Shown here piece by piece: positions 26,427 to 35,327 of a stretch of DNA of 64,000 nt. The position numbers and the translations under genes were made by a program. The notes beneath the pieces are model-generated. The model was given only the letters and a program-made list of their open reading frames with translations, had not been told where the DNA came from and did no database searches. The DNA comes from Paenibacillus tritici (lineage in GTDB: Bacteria > Bacillota > Bacilli > Paenibacillales > Paenibacillaceae), in NCBI RefSeq assembly GCF_013204885.1, contig NZ_JABMKX010000002.1, positions 372,001 to 436,000 on the forward strand. The letters are read 5' to 3'. Position 1 is the first letter of the stretch, and each line of letters opens with the position of its first letter.

Positions 26427-27863
26427 TTAAAGTGTTGCCTCAACATTTCCTCTGATCTCAACATTTGTGAATACCGCTTCGCCGTTCTCAATGAACAGGC
26501 CAGCGCCCCCAGTAGGGAAATCATAGGCTCTGGCGGCCAGCGCAACATCATTGGCATAGGCGACAATGATGTTGCCGCTGATGATCACCTTGATCCGGAC
26601 CGGCTCCCCTGCCTTGAGGGAGATTGGACGTTCTTCGATGTAATGATAATCATCGTGGAATTTGTTCGAACGATCGAACAGGAGTCTCCCCCTCTCAGGC
26701 TCTATACGAACCTGGCACCATTGTTCCAGCTTGTCTCCACCCGTGTGCAGCATCCAGCCAAAGGCACCGGTTCCCGGCTTCCAGTCTACATCCACCTGGA
26801 GCAGAGCTTGCTGTGGAAGCTGCACGAGCTCCTGCCAACCAAAACCATAACGCTCAATACCCGTGATGCGGGTTGTCCCGCTCCATTCACCCAGATGGAC
26901 CTCGGGGTCAAGCACCAGCGGGCGGTCGAAGGACTGCTCCACCGCCGGGACCGGCATCACGCCAAGCGTCCCATCCGGGCGCTGCACCAGCTCATGAACC
27001 AGTACACTGCCTCCCCATTGATACTTGGCATTGTCATCCATGTTCATCCGGATGCCCTGCCAGCCCACCAGATAATGGCGTTCCCCGTCGGTTACGGTCT
27101 TAGCTGCATAGAACGCCCGTCCGTCAAACATATCATCGAAGCTTGGCGTGATCCATGGCCCATCGGGGCTGTCAGACATCCGGTAACGGGTCTCCCACCA
27201 GCGGGTCAGGTTGGAGAAGATCATATACCATTTATCGCCGATCTTGAAGAAGTCGTGACATTCCTGGGAGTCGAACATGCGGGGGGCGTACAGCTTCTTG
27301 CTATGCGTCCATTCGTTCAAATCCGGAGAAGTCATGATATGGGTACAGCTGCTCCGGTGGAGCAGTTCATCCTTCTCGGTCGCCGTCACGGCCAGCCAGT
27401 AAAAGCCTGCTTCTTCATTCCAAAAGGCATGAGGGTCACGCCAGTGCAAATTGCCGTAATGCTCCACATCCGGTGTCACAAAAAAGTCAGGATCAAAAGT
27501 CCAGCTTCTGAGATCTGTGCTCGTTGCCCGCATCAGCACCTGCTCGAATTTCCCTTCAATATCCTTATGCCCCTCATTAAATGCCGAGAAATAGAAATGG
27601 AAGACGCCGTCGCGGTGGATGACACTGCCGGTGCCGATATGCCAGTGCTGATCTTCGGGACTGCCGCAAATGAGCGCGGGCTCCGGGTCGGTATAGCTTA
27701 CGAAATCCTTCGTGGTGGTATAATAAATACAGAATTTATATAAATAGAACAGGTAGTAAACACCCTCATGGTAAAATGGCATAAAGTCCCCGCATACGTC
27801 GGTACCAGGCATCGGCACCCGTTCCTTTTCTGGCATAAAGAAAATATGTCTGCTGCCCTTCAT
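26427..27863 (-). CDS. Divergent GH32-like glycosidase (cytosolic)
   Basis: Enzyme of 478 residues with no signal peptide. It aligns by motifs to GH32: a first-blade motif CGDFMPFYHEG (D26) in the place of the usual NDPNG, WHIGTGS in the place of WSGSA, WRDP (142-144) and SQECHDFF (E201 for the acid). A beta-sandwich with WKPGTGAFGWML and ENGEAVFTNVE follows. The catalytic trio Asp/Asp/Glu therefore seems intact in an unusual setting. The ATG follows GGAGG. It lies 47 bases after the GH172 gene and ends at a strong terminator. A role in splitting beta-fructosides released by GH172 is an inference from the pairing; sucrose- or inulobiose-type substrates are plausible. Confidence 0.82.
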   Translation of the reverse strand: MKGSRHIFFMPEKERVPMPGTDVCGDFMPFYHEGVYYLFYLYKFCIYYTTTKDFVSYTDPEPALICGSPEDQHWHIGTGSVIHRDGVFHFYFSAFNEGHKDIEGKFEQVLMRATSTDLRSWTFDPDFFVTPDVEHYGNLHWRDPHAFWNEEAGFYWLAVTATEKDELLHRSSCTHIMTSPDLNEWTHSKKLYAPRMFDSQECHDFFKIGDKWYMIFSNLTRWWETRYRMSDSPDGPWITPSFDDMFDGRAFYAAKTVTDGERHYLVGWQGIRMNMDDNAKYQWGGSVLVHELVQRPDGTLGVMPVPAVEQSFDRPLVLDPEVHLGEWSGTTRITGIERYGFGWQELVQLPQQALLQVDVDWKPGTGAFGWMLHTGGDKLEQWCQVRIEPERGRLLFDRSNKFHDDYHYIEERPISLKAGEPVRIKVIISGNIIVAYANDVALAARAYDFPTGGAGLFIENGEAVFTNVEIRGNVEATL

Positions 27864-27910
27864 TAAAAATTCCTCCTCGGGAAATATTGAATAATGAATT
27901 ATCTCACCTG

Positions 27911-29077
27911 CTAGAAGCCCTGATAAAATTTGCGTGCGCTCTCCTTCTCGGACAGCGGAAGCCGGAGATTCACCGGCAGCATTTCCGGAAATGCCTTATG
28001 CGGCTCACGTTGATACCAGTAAGCGACCGAAGAATAGTCATTGGATTGACTATTGCCGTGGCCGTGCTCAATGCTGAAGCGCAAGGACTTGCTGAATATA
28101 ATCGGGTCCAACAGATGGAAGCGGTACATGGTCCATTTACCGGAATAATCCTTAAAGGGAATCGTTGCCTTCGAGCGCCATGCCGGTCCATAGCCCCGAA
28201 GCGGTGCCGCTAGTGAGATCCCGTGAAACGGGGAATCATATTTCCCCGAGGGGTATCCCCAGGCCGCACAGAAGTAATCCTCCGTACCCGTGCCATGCAG
28301 CGTCGGCGGCCACTGGTCTCCGTCGATGAAGAACATATCGTCGCCTTCCCCCGGCCAGCTGAAGCCGGGAATCGGGTCGATATGGTCTATGCTCAGATTA
28401 CAGCCAACGTAGTGACCTTCTCCTTCTGCATCCAGGATGCAGTAATTCTCGGTTCCCGACAGATTTTTGGCCGCATTCACCTGATTCTCGCTCCACCACG
28501 GATCGGTTTGCAGATCATGCGCCGGACGCAGCGCCGCAAGGTCCATGTTTCCTGCCGTTGGATTCTCGCGTCTCCACTGGGCATGGAAATAAAAGCAATC
28601 ATCGCTTACGGCCATTTCTGTGTAATCAATATAGTAATACAACACGATATCCTGCTCGCATTCATTCACGATATCAATGACCGCCTCTTTGCGGTAGGGC
28701 ATCTGAAAGAAACAGTTCATCGCCGCTTTGGTCTCTATCTCATGCTGCGAAGTAATCATATTCAGAGGCTGAGACACAAAATGGCTGGCTACTCCGTGTC
28801 CGACTCCGAAAAAATCACCGATCGGGCAATCGACACTCGGCGAGGCTTCACCATCCCAAAACATGCGCAGACGCATTTTTCGGAATACATACTGCTCTTC
28901 AGAAGCGATTGTGATCCAAATGTGACGGATGATTCCTGATCCCTTCATTTGACCGATGGATAAGGAGGCACCTGCCTTGACCGTGACATTATCCCGGTTC
29001 CCTCCGGTTTGGTCCCAGCTCGATTGCCGTCTGCTTTTGCCGGGCTGTTTATGAATCAGATTGTATAGTTCACTCAT
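27911..29077 (-). CDS. GH172 (DUF2961) family enzyme, alpha-fructofuranosidase / difructose-dianhydride hydrolase type
   Basis: Cytosolic protein of 388 residues of the DUF2961 family, reclassified as GH172. Its founding member is a Bifidobacterium dentium difructose dianhydride I synthase/hydrolase; other members act on D-arabinofuranosides. Visible marks are GSGIIRHIWITI, FFGVGHG, WPGEGDDMFFIDGD (E244) and GTGTEDYF (E266); these two glutamates are 22 apart, close to the spacing I recall for the catalytic pair. ATG at 29077 after a GGGAG site. It follows the two permease genes and precedes the GH32-like gene, an arrangement recalled from the B. dentium locus. The substrate is therefore predicted to be a fructose dianhydride or another alpha-furanoside; D-arabinan-type sugars remain possible. 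Confidence 0.85.
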   Translation of the reverse strand: MSELYNLIHKQPGKSRRQSSWDQTGGNRDNVTVKAGASLSIGQMKGSGIIRHIWITIASEEQYVFRKMRLRMFWDGEASPSVDCPIGDFFGVGHGVASHFVSQPLNMITSQHEIETKAAMNCFFQMPYRKEAVIDIVNECEQDIVLYYYIDYTEMAVSDDCFYFHAQWRRENPTAGNMDLAALRPAHDLQTDPWWSENQVNAAKNLSGTENYCILDAEGEGHYVGCNLSIDHIDPIPGFSWPGEGDDMFFIDGDQWPPTLHGTGTEDYFCAAWGYPSGKYDSPFHGISLAAPLRGYGPAWRSKATIPFKDYSGKWTMYRFHLLDPIIFSKSLRFSIEHGHGNSQSNDYSSVAYWYQREPHKAFPEMLPVNLRLPLSEKESARKFYQGF

Positions 29078-29111
29078 CTCTTTATAATCTCCCTTCAGAT
29101 CCGGGCCTGCA

Positions 29112-29930
29112 CTATTTGACAGCGCCGCTTACGATCCCGTTAATAATGTATTTTTGCAGGCCGGAATATACAAGCAATATCGGCAGCATAACCAGCAGGT
29201 AGGACGCGAATGCCAGGCTGAAATCCGTTGAATATTGTGTCTGGAATACATATTGCAGCAAAGGCAGCGTATATTCGCCCGGATCGGACAGCATAACCAG
29301 CGGCAGCAGGAAATCATTCCAGATCCAGATCGTATTCAGAATGATCAGCGTGGCCGTCATCGGCTTCAGCAGCGGGAAAATAATTTTCCAGAACAGCCTG
29401 AACGGCCCGTATCCATCCACCTGAGCCGCTTCCTCCAGCTCCTTCGGAATTGACTTTAGATAACCGGTGTAGAGAAAGACGCTTTGGAACAAGCTGTAAG
29501 TCGTATAGAGCAATATAACACCATATTTATTCAGTAGCCCCACCGCACTGATCTGCTTCAACAGAGGCAGCATAAGCACCTGAAACGGAACGAACATTCC
29601 GCTGATGAAGAAGTAGTACAGAAGGCGGGAAGACTTGGAATGGCTTCGGGAAATGCCATAGGCCGTACTCGCCCCGAACAAAATGATCAGGAACAGGGAA
29701 ATGACTGTAATGAAAGTAGAATTCAGCAATCCCTCGAAATATCGTCCAAGCTCAACGGCCTGTTTGAAATTCCCAAAGTATATTTCTTTGGGGAAAGTCA
29801 TAATATTGCCGCCCTCTCCAGGCTTCTTCAGTGCAACGGTAACAGTCAGATAGAGCGGAAACAGCATCAGTCCGGCCCCAAGCCATACCAGAAGCTGTAT
29901 AGCCCAATTTGCATAACGGTTCGACTTCAT
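29112..29930 (-). CDS. Sugar ABC transporter permease (MalG type), locus 2
   Basis: Permease of 272 residues with six membrane helices and the EAA motif ELEEAAQVDGYGP. Its ATG overlaps the stop of the preceding permease (TAATG), so the two are translationally coupled in about 1:1 ratio. It ends 34 bases before the GH172 gene. Not especially similar to the MalG protein of locus 1 in its N-terminal half, so the two loci do not look like a recent tandem duplication. Confidence 0.9.
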   Translation of the reverse strand: MKSNRYANWAIQLLVWLGAGLMLFPLYLTVTVALKKPGEGGNIMTFPKEIYFGNFKQAVELGRYFEGLLNSTFITVISLFLIILFGASTAYGISRSHSKSSRLLYYFFISGMFVPFQVLMLPLLKQISAVGLLNKYGVILLYTTYSLFQSVFLYTGYLKSIPKELEEAAQVDGYGPFRLFWKIIFPLLKPMTATLIILNTIWIWNDFLLPLVMLSDPGEYTLPLLQYVFQTQYSTDFSLAFASYLLVMLPILLVYSGLQKYIINGIVSGAVK

Positions 29931-30808
29931 TACAGCTGCACCTCCTTCCGCCGCAACAGCACAACTTGCAGCAAAGCGGTCAGGAGAATAATGATAAACA
30001 GCAGAATCGAAGAGGCCAGCCCATAGGCATAGCGGTTATTTAGAATTCCGACGTTATAGATCAGCATCGTTACGGACTCGGTACTGAAGCCTGGTCCGCC
30101 ACCGGTCAGGGCAACGAGCAAATCGTACACCATCAGGTTATTCTTCATGGCCAGGACAAAACATATCGTAATGGATGGCATGATCAACGGAAGCGTAATT
30201 TTCGCAAATTCGTTGAACCGGTTTGCCCCGTCGATGCTTGCCGCCTCATACAGATCTGTAGGAATGGTCTGCAGTCCTGCCAGGTAAATCACAAGCAGCA
30301 GAGGAGCTGACTGCCATACCGTAACTAACGCAACGGCCCAGAATACTAAGTCAGAATCAGATAACAAATTACTTTGCAAAAAACTGATATGAAGAGAATT
30401 TCCTAGTAAAGGAATCACTTTGCCGAAGATTTCCCGCCAAATATACCCGATAATTAAGAGGCCAAGAACGGATGGTAAAAAATAAATCGAACGGAGCATA
30501 TTTCTGAACCGCATCTTGCGATTGAGCGCGAGGGCCGCGGCCAGAGCCACTACATTGGCTATGACCGCGCACACCAGCGCATACTTAAAAGTGAATAATA
30601 GTGTATTTAGAATTCGGGCATCCGTCAGCAATGATACGTAATTGTCCAACCCGATGAAGTCAAAGCTTCTCGCCACTCCGTTCCAGTCCGTAAGACTGTA
30701 AACAAATCCAGATATCAGCGGGTACGTATGAAAGACAATCAGCAACAGCAACCCGGGCAGTATAAACCCGGCATTTATCCAGGAGGCACGCCCACCTTTC
30801 TGTCGCAT
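29930..30808 (-). CDS. Sugar ABC transporter permease (MalF type), locus 2
   Basis: Permease of 292 residues, six membrane helices, EAA motif DLYEAASIDGANR. First permease of the locus, 32 bases after the binding-protein gene. Forms the heterodimeric channel with the next gene product. No ATPase gene is present in the locus. Confidence 0.9.
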   Translation of the reverse strand: MRQKGGRASWINAGFILPGLLLLIVFHTYPLISGFVYSLTDWNGVARSFDFIGLDNYVSLLTDARILNTLLFTFKYALVCAVIANVVALAAALALNRKMRFRNMLRSIYFLPSVLGLLIIGYIWREIFGKVIPLLGNSLHISFLQSNLLSDSDLVFWAVALVTVWQSAPLLLVIYLAGLQTIPTDLYEAASIDGANRFNEFAKITLPLIMPSITICFVLAMKNNLMVYDLLVALTGGGPGFSTESVTMLIYNVGILNNRYAYGLASSILLFIIILLTALLQVVLLRRKEVQL

Positions 30809-30840
30809 GTGTCAACACCCTTTCTCTATCTATAATGTCT

Positions 30841-32094
30841 CTATTCTTTATACATCATGAACATGTCGTTCAGATTCTTTAGGTACGCCTTGCTGTCTCT
30901 GCTCATCAGGAATTGCTGCGAGTATTTACGGAAATCGTTCTCCGCTCCAGTCCCTCCGTGCCAGTAGTGGTTAGGCCAGTTCGAGGAACGTCCCTCTTTC
31001 ACTAGCTCAGCGATCTGTTTCACTTGCTCCTTGTTCATTTGGACATCCTTCACCGCACTGATACTGCCTTCATAGTCGGAGAACTGTTGTGCACTCTCTT
31101 TAGAGGTGAGGAAGGCAAGGAACTTCTTAGCTTCTTCCGGATACTTGGCTTGGGACGATATCGTAAATCCGGTATCTACCCCGCCAAGAACCAGGTTCTT
31201 GTCTTTATCATTGGTGGCCGGGAACGGGAACATGCCATATTCAAATTCCGGGCTCAGCTTTTCTAATTGCGGCAATATAAATGTCCCCATGACATACATG
31301 GCACCTTCACCATTCACAAACCTTTGGTTGATCTGATCCGCCTTGGTTGCGATCGAATCCTTTTGCGCGTAATCATAAGCTACTAGCATTTTCTTGGCGA
31401 TCTCTTCCCAAAGCGGGTCACCCTCGATTTTCGCTTCTCCCTTGTTGGCTTTCTCCCAGTATGCCTTGTCAAACGAGTTGGCCAACAGGTTCATATTGAA
31501 GGCGCTAACATCTGCTGTCGCATTAGGCATCAGAATCGGAGTTATGCCCAGCTGCTTGAATTTCTCCATGGTAGCGACAAATTCATCCCAGGTTTGAGGA
31601 ATCTCGATCTTGTTCTCAGCGAACATTTTCTTGTTGTAAATGACGCCCATTGCATTCTGACTCAAGGCCACTCCGTACATTTTGCCGTCGATCAAATAAC
31701 GGTCCTGCACTTCCGGGATGATATTCTTAACGAAATCTTCGTTAGTAAGATCAAGCAGATAGTCGTTTTGTGCGCGAAGCACATAGTCTTGTTCAATCGG
31801 GTAGGAAATGAAGATATCCGGTATATCCCCCCGGGCAACTCTGGTCTTCAGCACCGCGGGACCGTCGGGAACATTGACCTGCTCAATTTGGACCCCAGGA
31901 TTAGCAGCTTCGAATTCTTTGATCTTTTCATCAAAAAAGTTAACCGCTTCCACTTTCCATTGAAAAAATTCAATTTTCTTCTCAGCTTCACTGCCCTTCA
32001 CTTCTTCTGCAGCATTATTCTTCGCCCCGCAGCCGCCAAGAACCAGCCCCGCCATTAGCATCATGCTTACCCATTTGACCCCATGATTCTTCAA
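30841..32094 (-). CDS. Sugar-binding lipoprotein of ABC transporter, locus 2
   Basis: Solute-binding protein family 1, 417 residues, lipobox VLGGC (C22), followed by KIEFFQWKVEAVNFF and IPDIFISYPIEQDYV. The frame opens with a TTG at 32094, eight bases after GGAGG; an ATG just upstream is in another frame. Two cre-like sites and a -35/-10 pair lie in the 146-base gap before it, so this gene heads its own transcript even though the kinase/regulator pair is encoded just upstream on the same strand. It would deliver the substrate of the GH172/GH32-like enzymes to the permeases. Confidence 0.92.
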   Translation of the reverse strand: MKNHGVKWVSMMLMAGLVLGGCGAKNNAAEEVKGSEAEKKIEFFQWKVEAVNFFDEKIKEFEAANPGVQIEQVNVPDGPAVLKTRVARGDIPDIFISYPIEQDYVLRAQNDYLLDLTNEDFVKNIIPEVQDRYLIDGKMYGVALSQNAMGVIYNKKMFAENKIEIPQTWDEFVATMEKFKQLGITPILMPNATADVSAFNMNLLANSFDKAYWEKANKGEAKIEGDPLWEEIAKKMLVAYDYAQKDSIATKADQINQRFVNGEGAMYVMGTFILPQLEKLSPEFEYGMFPFPATNDKDKNLVLGGVDTGFTISSQAKYPEEAKKFLAFLTSKESAQQFSDYEGSISAVKDVQMNKEQVKQIAELVKEGRSSNWPNHYWHGGTGAENDFRKYSQQFLMSRDSKAYLKNLNDMFMMYKE

Positions 32095-32115
32095 AAGTCA
32101 TTACCTCCTCTTTGT

Positions 32116-32131
32116 TTGTAAGTGCTCTCAA
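32116..32131 (+). promoter_or_regulatory. cre-like site near the locus 2 binding-protein start
   Basis: TTGTAAGTGCTCTCAA fits the cre consensus WTGNAANCGNWNNCAW with one mismatch (T for the central C). It lies 22-37 bases before the TTG start, downstream of the promoter. Confidence 0.5.
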
Positions 32132-32158
32132 TAACTTGTCCTCTCTGTCTACAGCCTT

Positions 32159-32187
32159 ATTATATTTTTTGTAAGCGCATCTAAAAA
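32159..32187 (-). promoter_or_regulatory. Promoter with embedded cre-like site, locus 2
   Basis: On the minus strand a TTTTTA -35-like box (32182-32187) and a perfect TATAAT -10 box (32159-32164) are 17 bases apart. Between them lies TTGTAAGCGCATCTAA (32169-32184, read on the plus strand), one mismatch from the cre consensus. CcpA bound here would exclude RNA polymerase. The poor -35 box fits dependence on the AraC-type activator. Confidence 0.55.
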
Positions 32188-32240
32188 CGAGGTGTTTCTA
32201 TGATTCATGTTGAAAAATCTATTCTGCCATTCCTAAAAGG

Positions 32241-33434
32241 TCATACATCAGCGTTCCGGGAAAAGCCCGCCCGGTATTCACTCGGCGTCATGTTCATTTT
32301 GCGCTTGAACACCTGACTGAAATAGCGCTGATCGGTATAACCTACCTGATTTGCAATCTCATACGTCTTCATGTTGGTTCCAGAGAGCAGCATACAGGCC
32401 TGATGTATTCTCATTTCCGTCATATGCTCTAAAAAAGTGCTGCCCGTCATCTGCTTAAGCAAGGCGCTTAGATGGCTAGTGCTCATGGCTACATGCTTCG
32501 CCACCTGATCAATAGCCAAATCCTCGCGATAATGCTCATTCATATATGCGAGCGCTGCTCCAATCTGTTTGGCCGGCGTTTTACGGCTCGACAGCGATTG
32601 GTCCACCTCCTGCATCGTCCATACCCGGTGCTGAGAAGTCTCCGCCGAGTTCAGCGTTTGCAGCAGATCCAATATGCCGACAGCCTCTTCATACGATTCC
32701 GCGAGCTCCGCCAACCCGCTTACCACCGACCCGGCAGCGATCAACTTGTCATCCCCGAGAAGACTGCCCAGGTACTGCAGCTCAGCCGCAGTCCACTCCG
32801 CAAATCCAGCTTTCTCACTTTCTATGTAAAATACGACCACAGCGTAGCGCTTAGAGGTAGCATAGACAAATCTGCGAAGTCCTTCAGGAGTCGCCATTCC
32901 TTCCCCTTGCACCAGATGCAAACCGCTGGAATCGTCAGCCAGAATGACCGCAGCCCGGTACATGGCGGTACTATGGAACTTACTGGAATCAAACCCGCTG
33001 CCCATCATCGCATCGTACAGCTGCTGTTTCATCGTGGAGTGTCTGACTTGCTCCTTTTCCTGGAACCAGGCGATCATGCTGTGGATACATTTCTCAAGCT
33101 CCAGGGGATCAATCGGCTTGAGTATATAGTCGAACACCCGGTATTGCAGTCCTTTGCGGGCATATTCAAAATCGCTGTATCCACTCAGAATAATCACTTC
33201 CGGGCGCTCGGGCCAGCGGCTTATCTGCTCCAGCAGCTCGATACCGTTCATGCCCGGCATGGAGATATCCGTTAATAGGATGTCCGGAAGTTCTGACTGC
33301 ATCAGCTCCAGCGCTTCCTCGCCGTCTTCCGCGGTTCCGATGACCTCACAATCCATGCCGCTCCAGTGGATTGAAGTTTGCAGGCTTTTTAGTATCAGCG
33401 GCTCATCGTCAACGATCAGTACCTTATATTTCAT
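32241..33434 (-). CDS. YesN-type response regulator, locus 2
   Basis: Response regulator of 397 residues, shorter than the other two in the window because the central region is reduced. Receiver with D9/D10, phospho-acceptor D56 in LTDISMP and lysine in YILKPID; C-terminal AraC domain with VGYTDQRYFSQVFKRKMN. Its ATG overlaps the kinase stop (ATGA, 4 bases). The likely target is the promoter of the binding-protein gene 146 bases downstream. Confidence 0.92.
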   Translation of the reverse strand: MKYKVLIVDDEPLILKSLQTSIHWSGMDCEVIGTAEDGEEALELMQSELPDILLTDISMPGMNGIELLEQISRWPERPEVIILSGYSDFEYARKGLQYRVFDYILKPIDPLELEKCIHSMIAWFQEKEQVRHSTMKQQLYDAMMGSGFDSSKFHSTAMYRAAVILADDSSGLHLVQGEGMATPEGLRRFVYATSKRYAVVVFYIESEKAGFAEWTAAELQYLGSLLGDDKLIAAGSVVSGLAELAESYEEAVGILDLLQTLNSAETSQHRVWTMQEVDQSLSSRKTPAKQIGAALAYMNEHYREDLAIDQVAKHVAMSTSHLSALLKQMTGSTFLEHMTEMRIHQACMLLSGTNMKTYEIANQVGYTDQRYFSQVFKRKMNMTPSEYRAGFSRNADV

Positions 33435-35176
33435 TTAGCTGCCTCCCGTTTCAGTGGAAAGTTCAATTGAATGGCCGTTCCTTCATGAGGGTGGGAACAG
33501 ATCATCAGACCATAGCAGTCCCCGTACCACATACGCAAGCGCCCCTGCACATTGGACAGTCCGTGGACCAGCCCGGGCTTGGCAGCCGACATCTGCTGCA
33601 GTATACGCTGTAAAGTATCGTCATCAATCCCGGTTCCGTTATCCTGCACCCGAAGATAGCCATCCCCCCGCGCATTGATTCCTCCGGTAATATGGATGGA
33701 GAAATCGGGCTTCTTCTTGCTGTATCCGCGAAGCAGACTGTTCTCGACCAGCGGTTGCAGCACCAGCTTAAGTACATGGTGATCCAGCAACGCATGATCT
33801 ACTTCGATCTTGTAGGAGAAGCGGTCATCGAACCGTACCTTCTGAATTTCAATATAGCTGACCACATGATTCAGCTCGTGATTGACTGTAACCTCATCGT
33901 CCGCATGAATGCTGGACCGCAGCAGCCTGCCCAGATTGATCACAATATTGCTGATTGGCTTCTGATGGTTCATCAGCGCCAGCGCATTCACCGATTCAAG
34001 CGTATTGTACAGAAAATGAGGATTGATCTGATTTTGAAGCACCTGAAATTGGGCCTTCCGTTTATGCTCCTGCTCCAGCCTGACCTCCTCGACCAGTTGG
34101 CGCAGCCTGTTGCTCATCCGGTTGAAGCCGTAGGCCAGCCGCGACAGTTCTACCGAACGGTATTCAGGCATGGATGCATTCAGGTTACCGCTTTCTATTT
34201 TTTTCATGCGTGCCAGCAATTGAATGATGAAGCTTACGATTTGCCGTACATACAGAAAATTAAACAGCACAGCCAGCAGGATGACAAAACCAACCAGCCA
34301 AACCGTCGTATTGCGGATGTAATCGGTTTCCTTGGAAACCGCGCTCCAAGGCTTGATAGATATCAGATAGTAGGGGGCATCCCCCGGATGCAGCGAATCG
34401 GAGGTGATATAGGAAATCAGGCTCTTCTGACCGCTTTCCGTATCGATCAGGGTACCTTCGGTCTCAGAGGACAGGCTATTCACGATCGGCAGTTCCAGAC
34501 GTTTTCCTATGTTGTCGTGATTGGCTTCATAGAGAATGTTCCCGTTGCTGTCCATCAGGAGTTCCCTTGATCCATCCGGGTATCGTGTGAGGAAGATGTC
34601 GTCGAAGCGTTTGATATTGATTTCGAGAATCAGGTAGCCGAGATTTTTCAACGTTAAAGTGTCCTTAATCGTCCTGCCGAGCATGAACGACCACTTTTTT
34701 TGATCCGGGTATCTCTCCGTGGGCGGCAGCCATACACTTTTCCCCTCAGCTTCCAGCATGCGGCGATAAAAATCCGTTTGCTGAAAATCCCGAAACGGGA
34801 GGATGTCCCCGTTCATAAAGTGATAGTCACTCCCCCCGGCGCTATACAGAATCAGATCATCCAGTGCATTTTGACCGTACAGAATTCCGGCAATGGCCTG
34901 GCGCTGGTAGTAAAAGTCCAGCAGGGAGTCCTTGTTATTATGTTTTAAGAAACTCTGTATTTCTTCGGATGCAATCACATACCCGGAGAAGGAATCGGCC
35001 TGCTCTACCACATTTCGAATATTGAGGTCTGTCGCCCGCAGGGTTTGAAGTGTTTCCTGGCCCACCTTTTCCTTGATCGCGGCGTAAGACAAACGGTAGG
35101 ACACGATCCCCAACAAACTGATCGGAACCAATATAAATACAACAAAGGCAAGATAAATTTTACGATGCAGCGCCAT
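33431..35176 (-). CDS. YesM-type sensor histidine kinase, locus 2
   Basis: Sensor kinase of 581 residues. Membrane helices at about 8-28 and 285-308 enclose an extracellular dCache-like region (SGSDYHF-type loops, LMDSNGNILYEANHD). HAMP follows, then NQINPHFLYNTLES (His near 385), LVENSLLRGYS and QDNGTGIDDD. The ATG at 35176 lies nine bases after GGAGG; a GTG immediately upstream (35179) is the alternative start. It heads the regulator pair for the GH172 locus. Confidence 0.92.
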   Translation of the reverse strand: MALHRKIYLAFVVFILVPISLLGIVSYRLSYAAIKEKVGQETLQTLRATDLNIRNVVEQADSFSGYVIASEEIQSFLKHNNKDSLLDFYYQRQAIAGILYGQNALDDLILYSAGGSDYHFMNGDILPFRDFQQTDFYRRMLEAEGKSVWLPPTERYPDQKKWSFMLGRTIKDTLTLKNLGYLILEINIKRFDDIFLTRYPDGSRELLMDSNGNILYEANHDNIGKRLELPIVNSLSSETEGTLIDTESGQKSLISYITSDSLHPGDAPYYLISIKPWSAVSKETDYIRNTTVWLVGFVILLAVLFNFLYVRQIVSFIIQLLARMKKIESGNLNASMPEYRSVELSRLAYGFNRMSNRLRQLVEEVRLEQEHKRKAQFQVLQNQINPHFLYNTLESVNALALMNHQKPISNIVINLGRLLRSSIHADDEVTVNHELNHVVSYIEIQKVRFDDRFSYKIEVDHALLDHHVLKLVLQPLVENSLLRGYSKKKPDFSIHITGGINARGDGYLRVQDNGTGIDDDTLQRILQQMSAAKPGLVHGLSNVQGRLRMWYGDCYGLMICSHPHEGTAIQLNFPLKREAAK

Positions 35177-35327
35177 CACAAACGTCCTCCAGTAAGATTC
35201 CTAATATAGTCTATCCAATGCCCTTCCCCGTTACAGCTTCCTTAATTCTGCTTTCGAAAGGCTTTTAGGAAGAATAGCAATAGAATAGCTCCTGAAATCT
35301 CCCGCGTCAAAAAAGCTGCAAAAGGTG

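Noticed and set aside
26643-27743. Plus-strand frame of 366 codons opposite the GH32-like gene
   Set aside because: No ribosome site or recognisable domain; the minus strand holds a coherent operon gene.
17587-35176. The two sugar loci as a recent tandem duplication
   Set aside because: Gene order differs, the regulators differ in length (539 and 397 residues) and the hydrolases are of different families, so they look like independent loci placed side by side.
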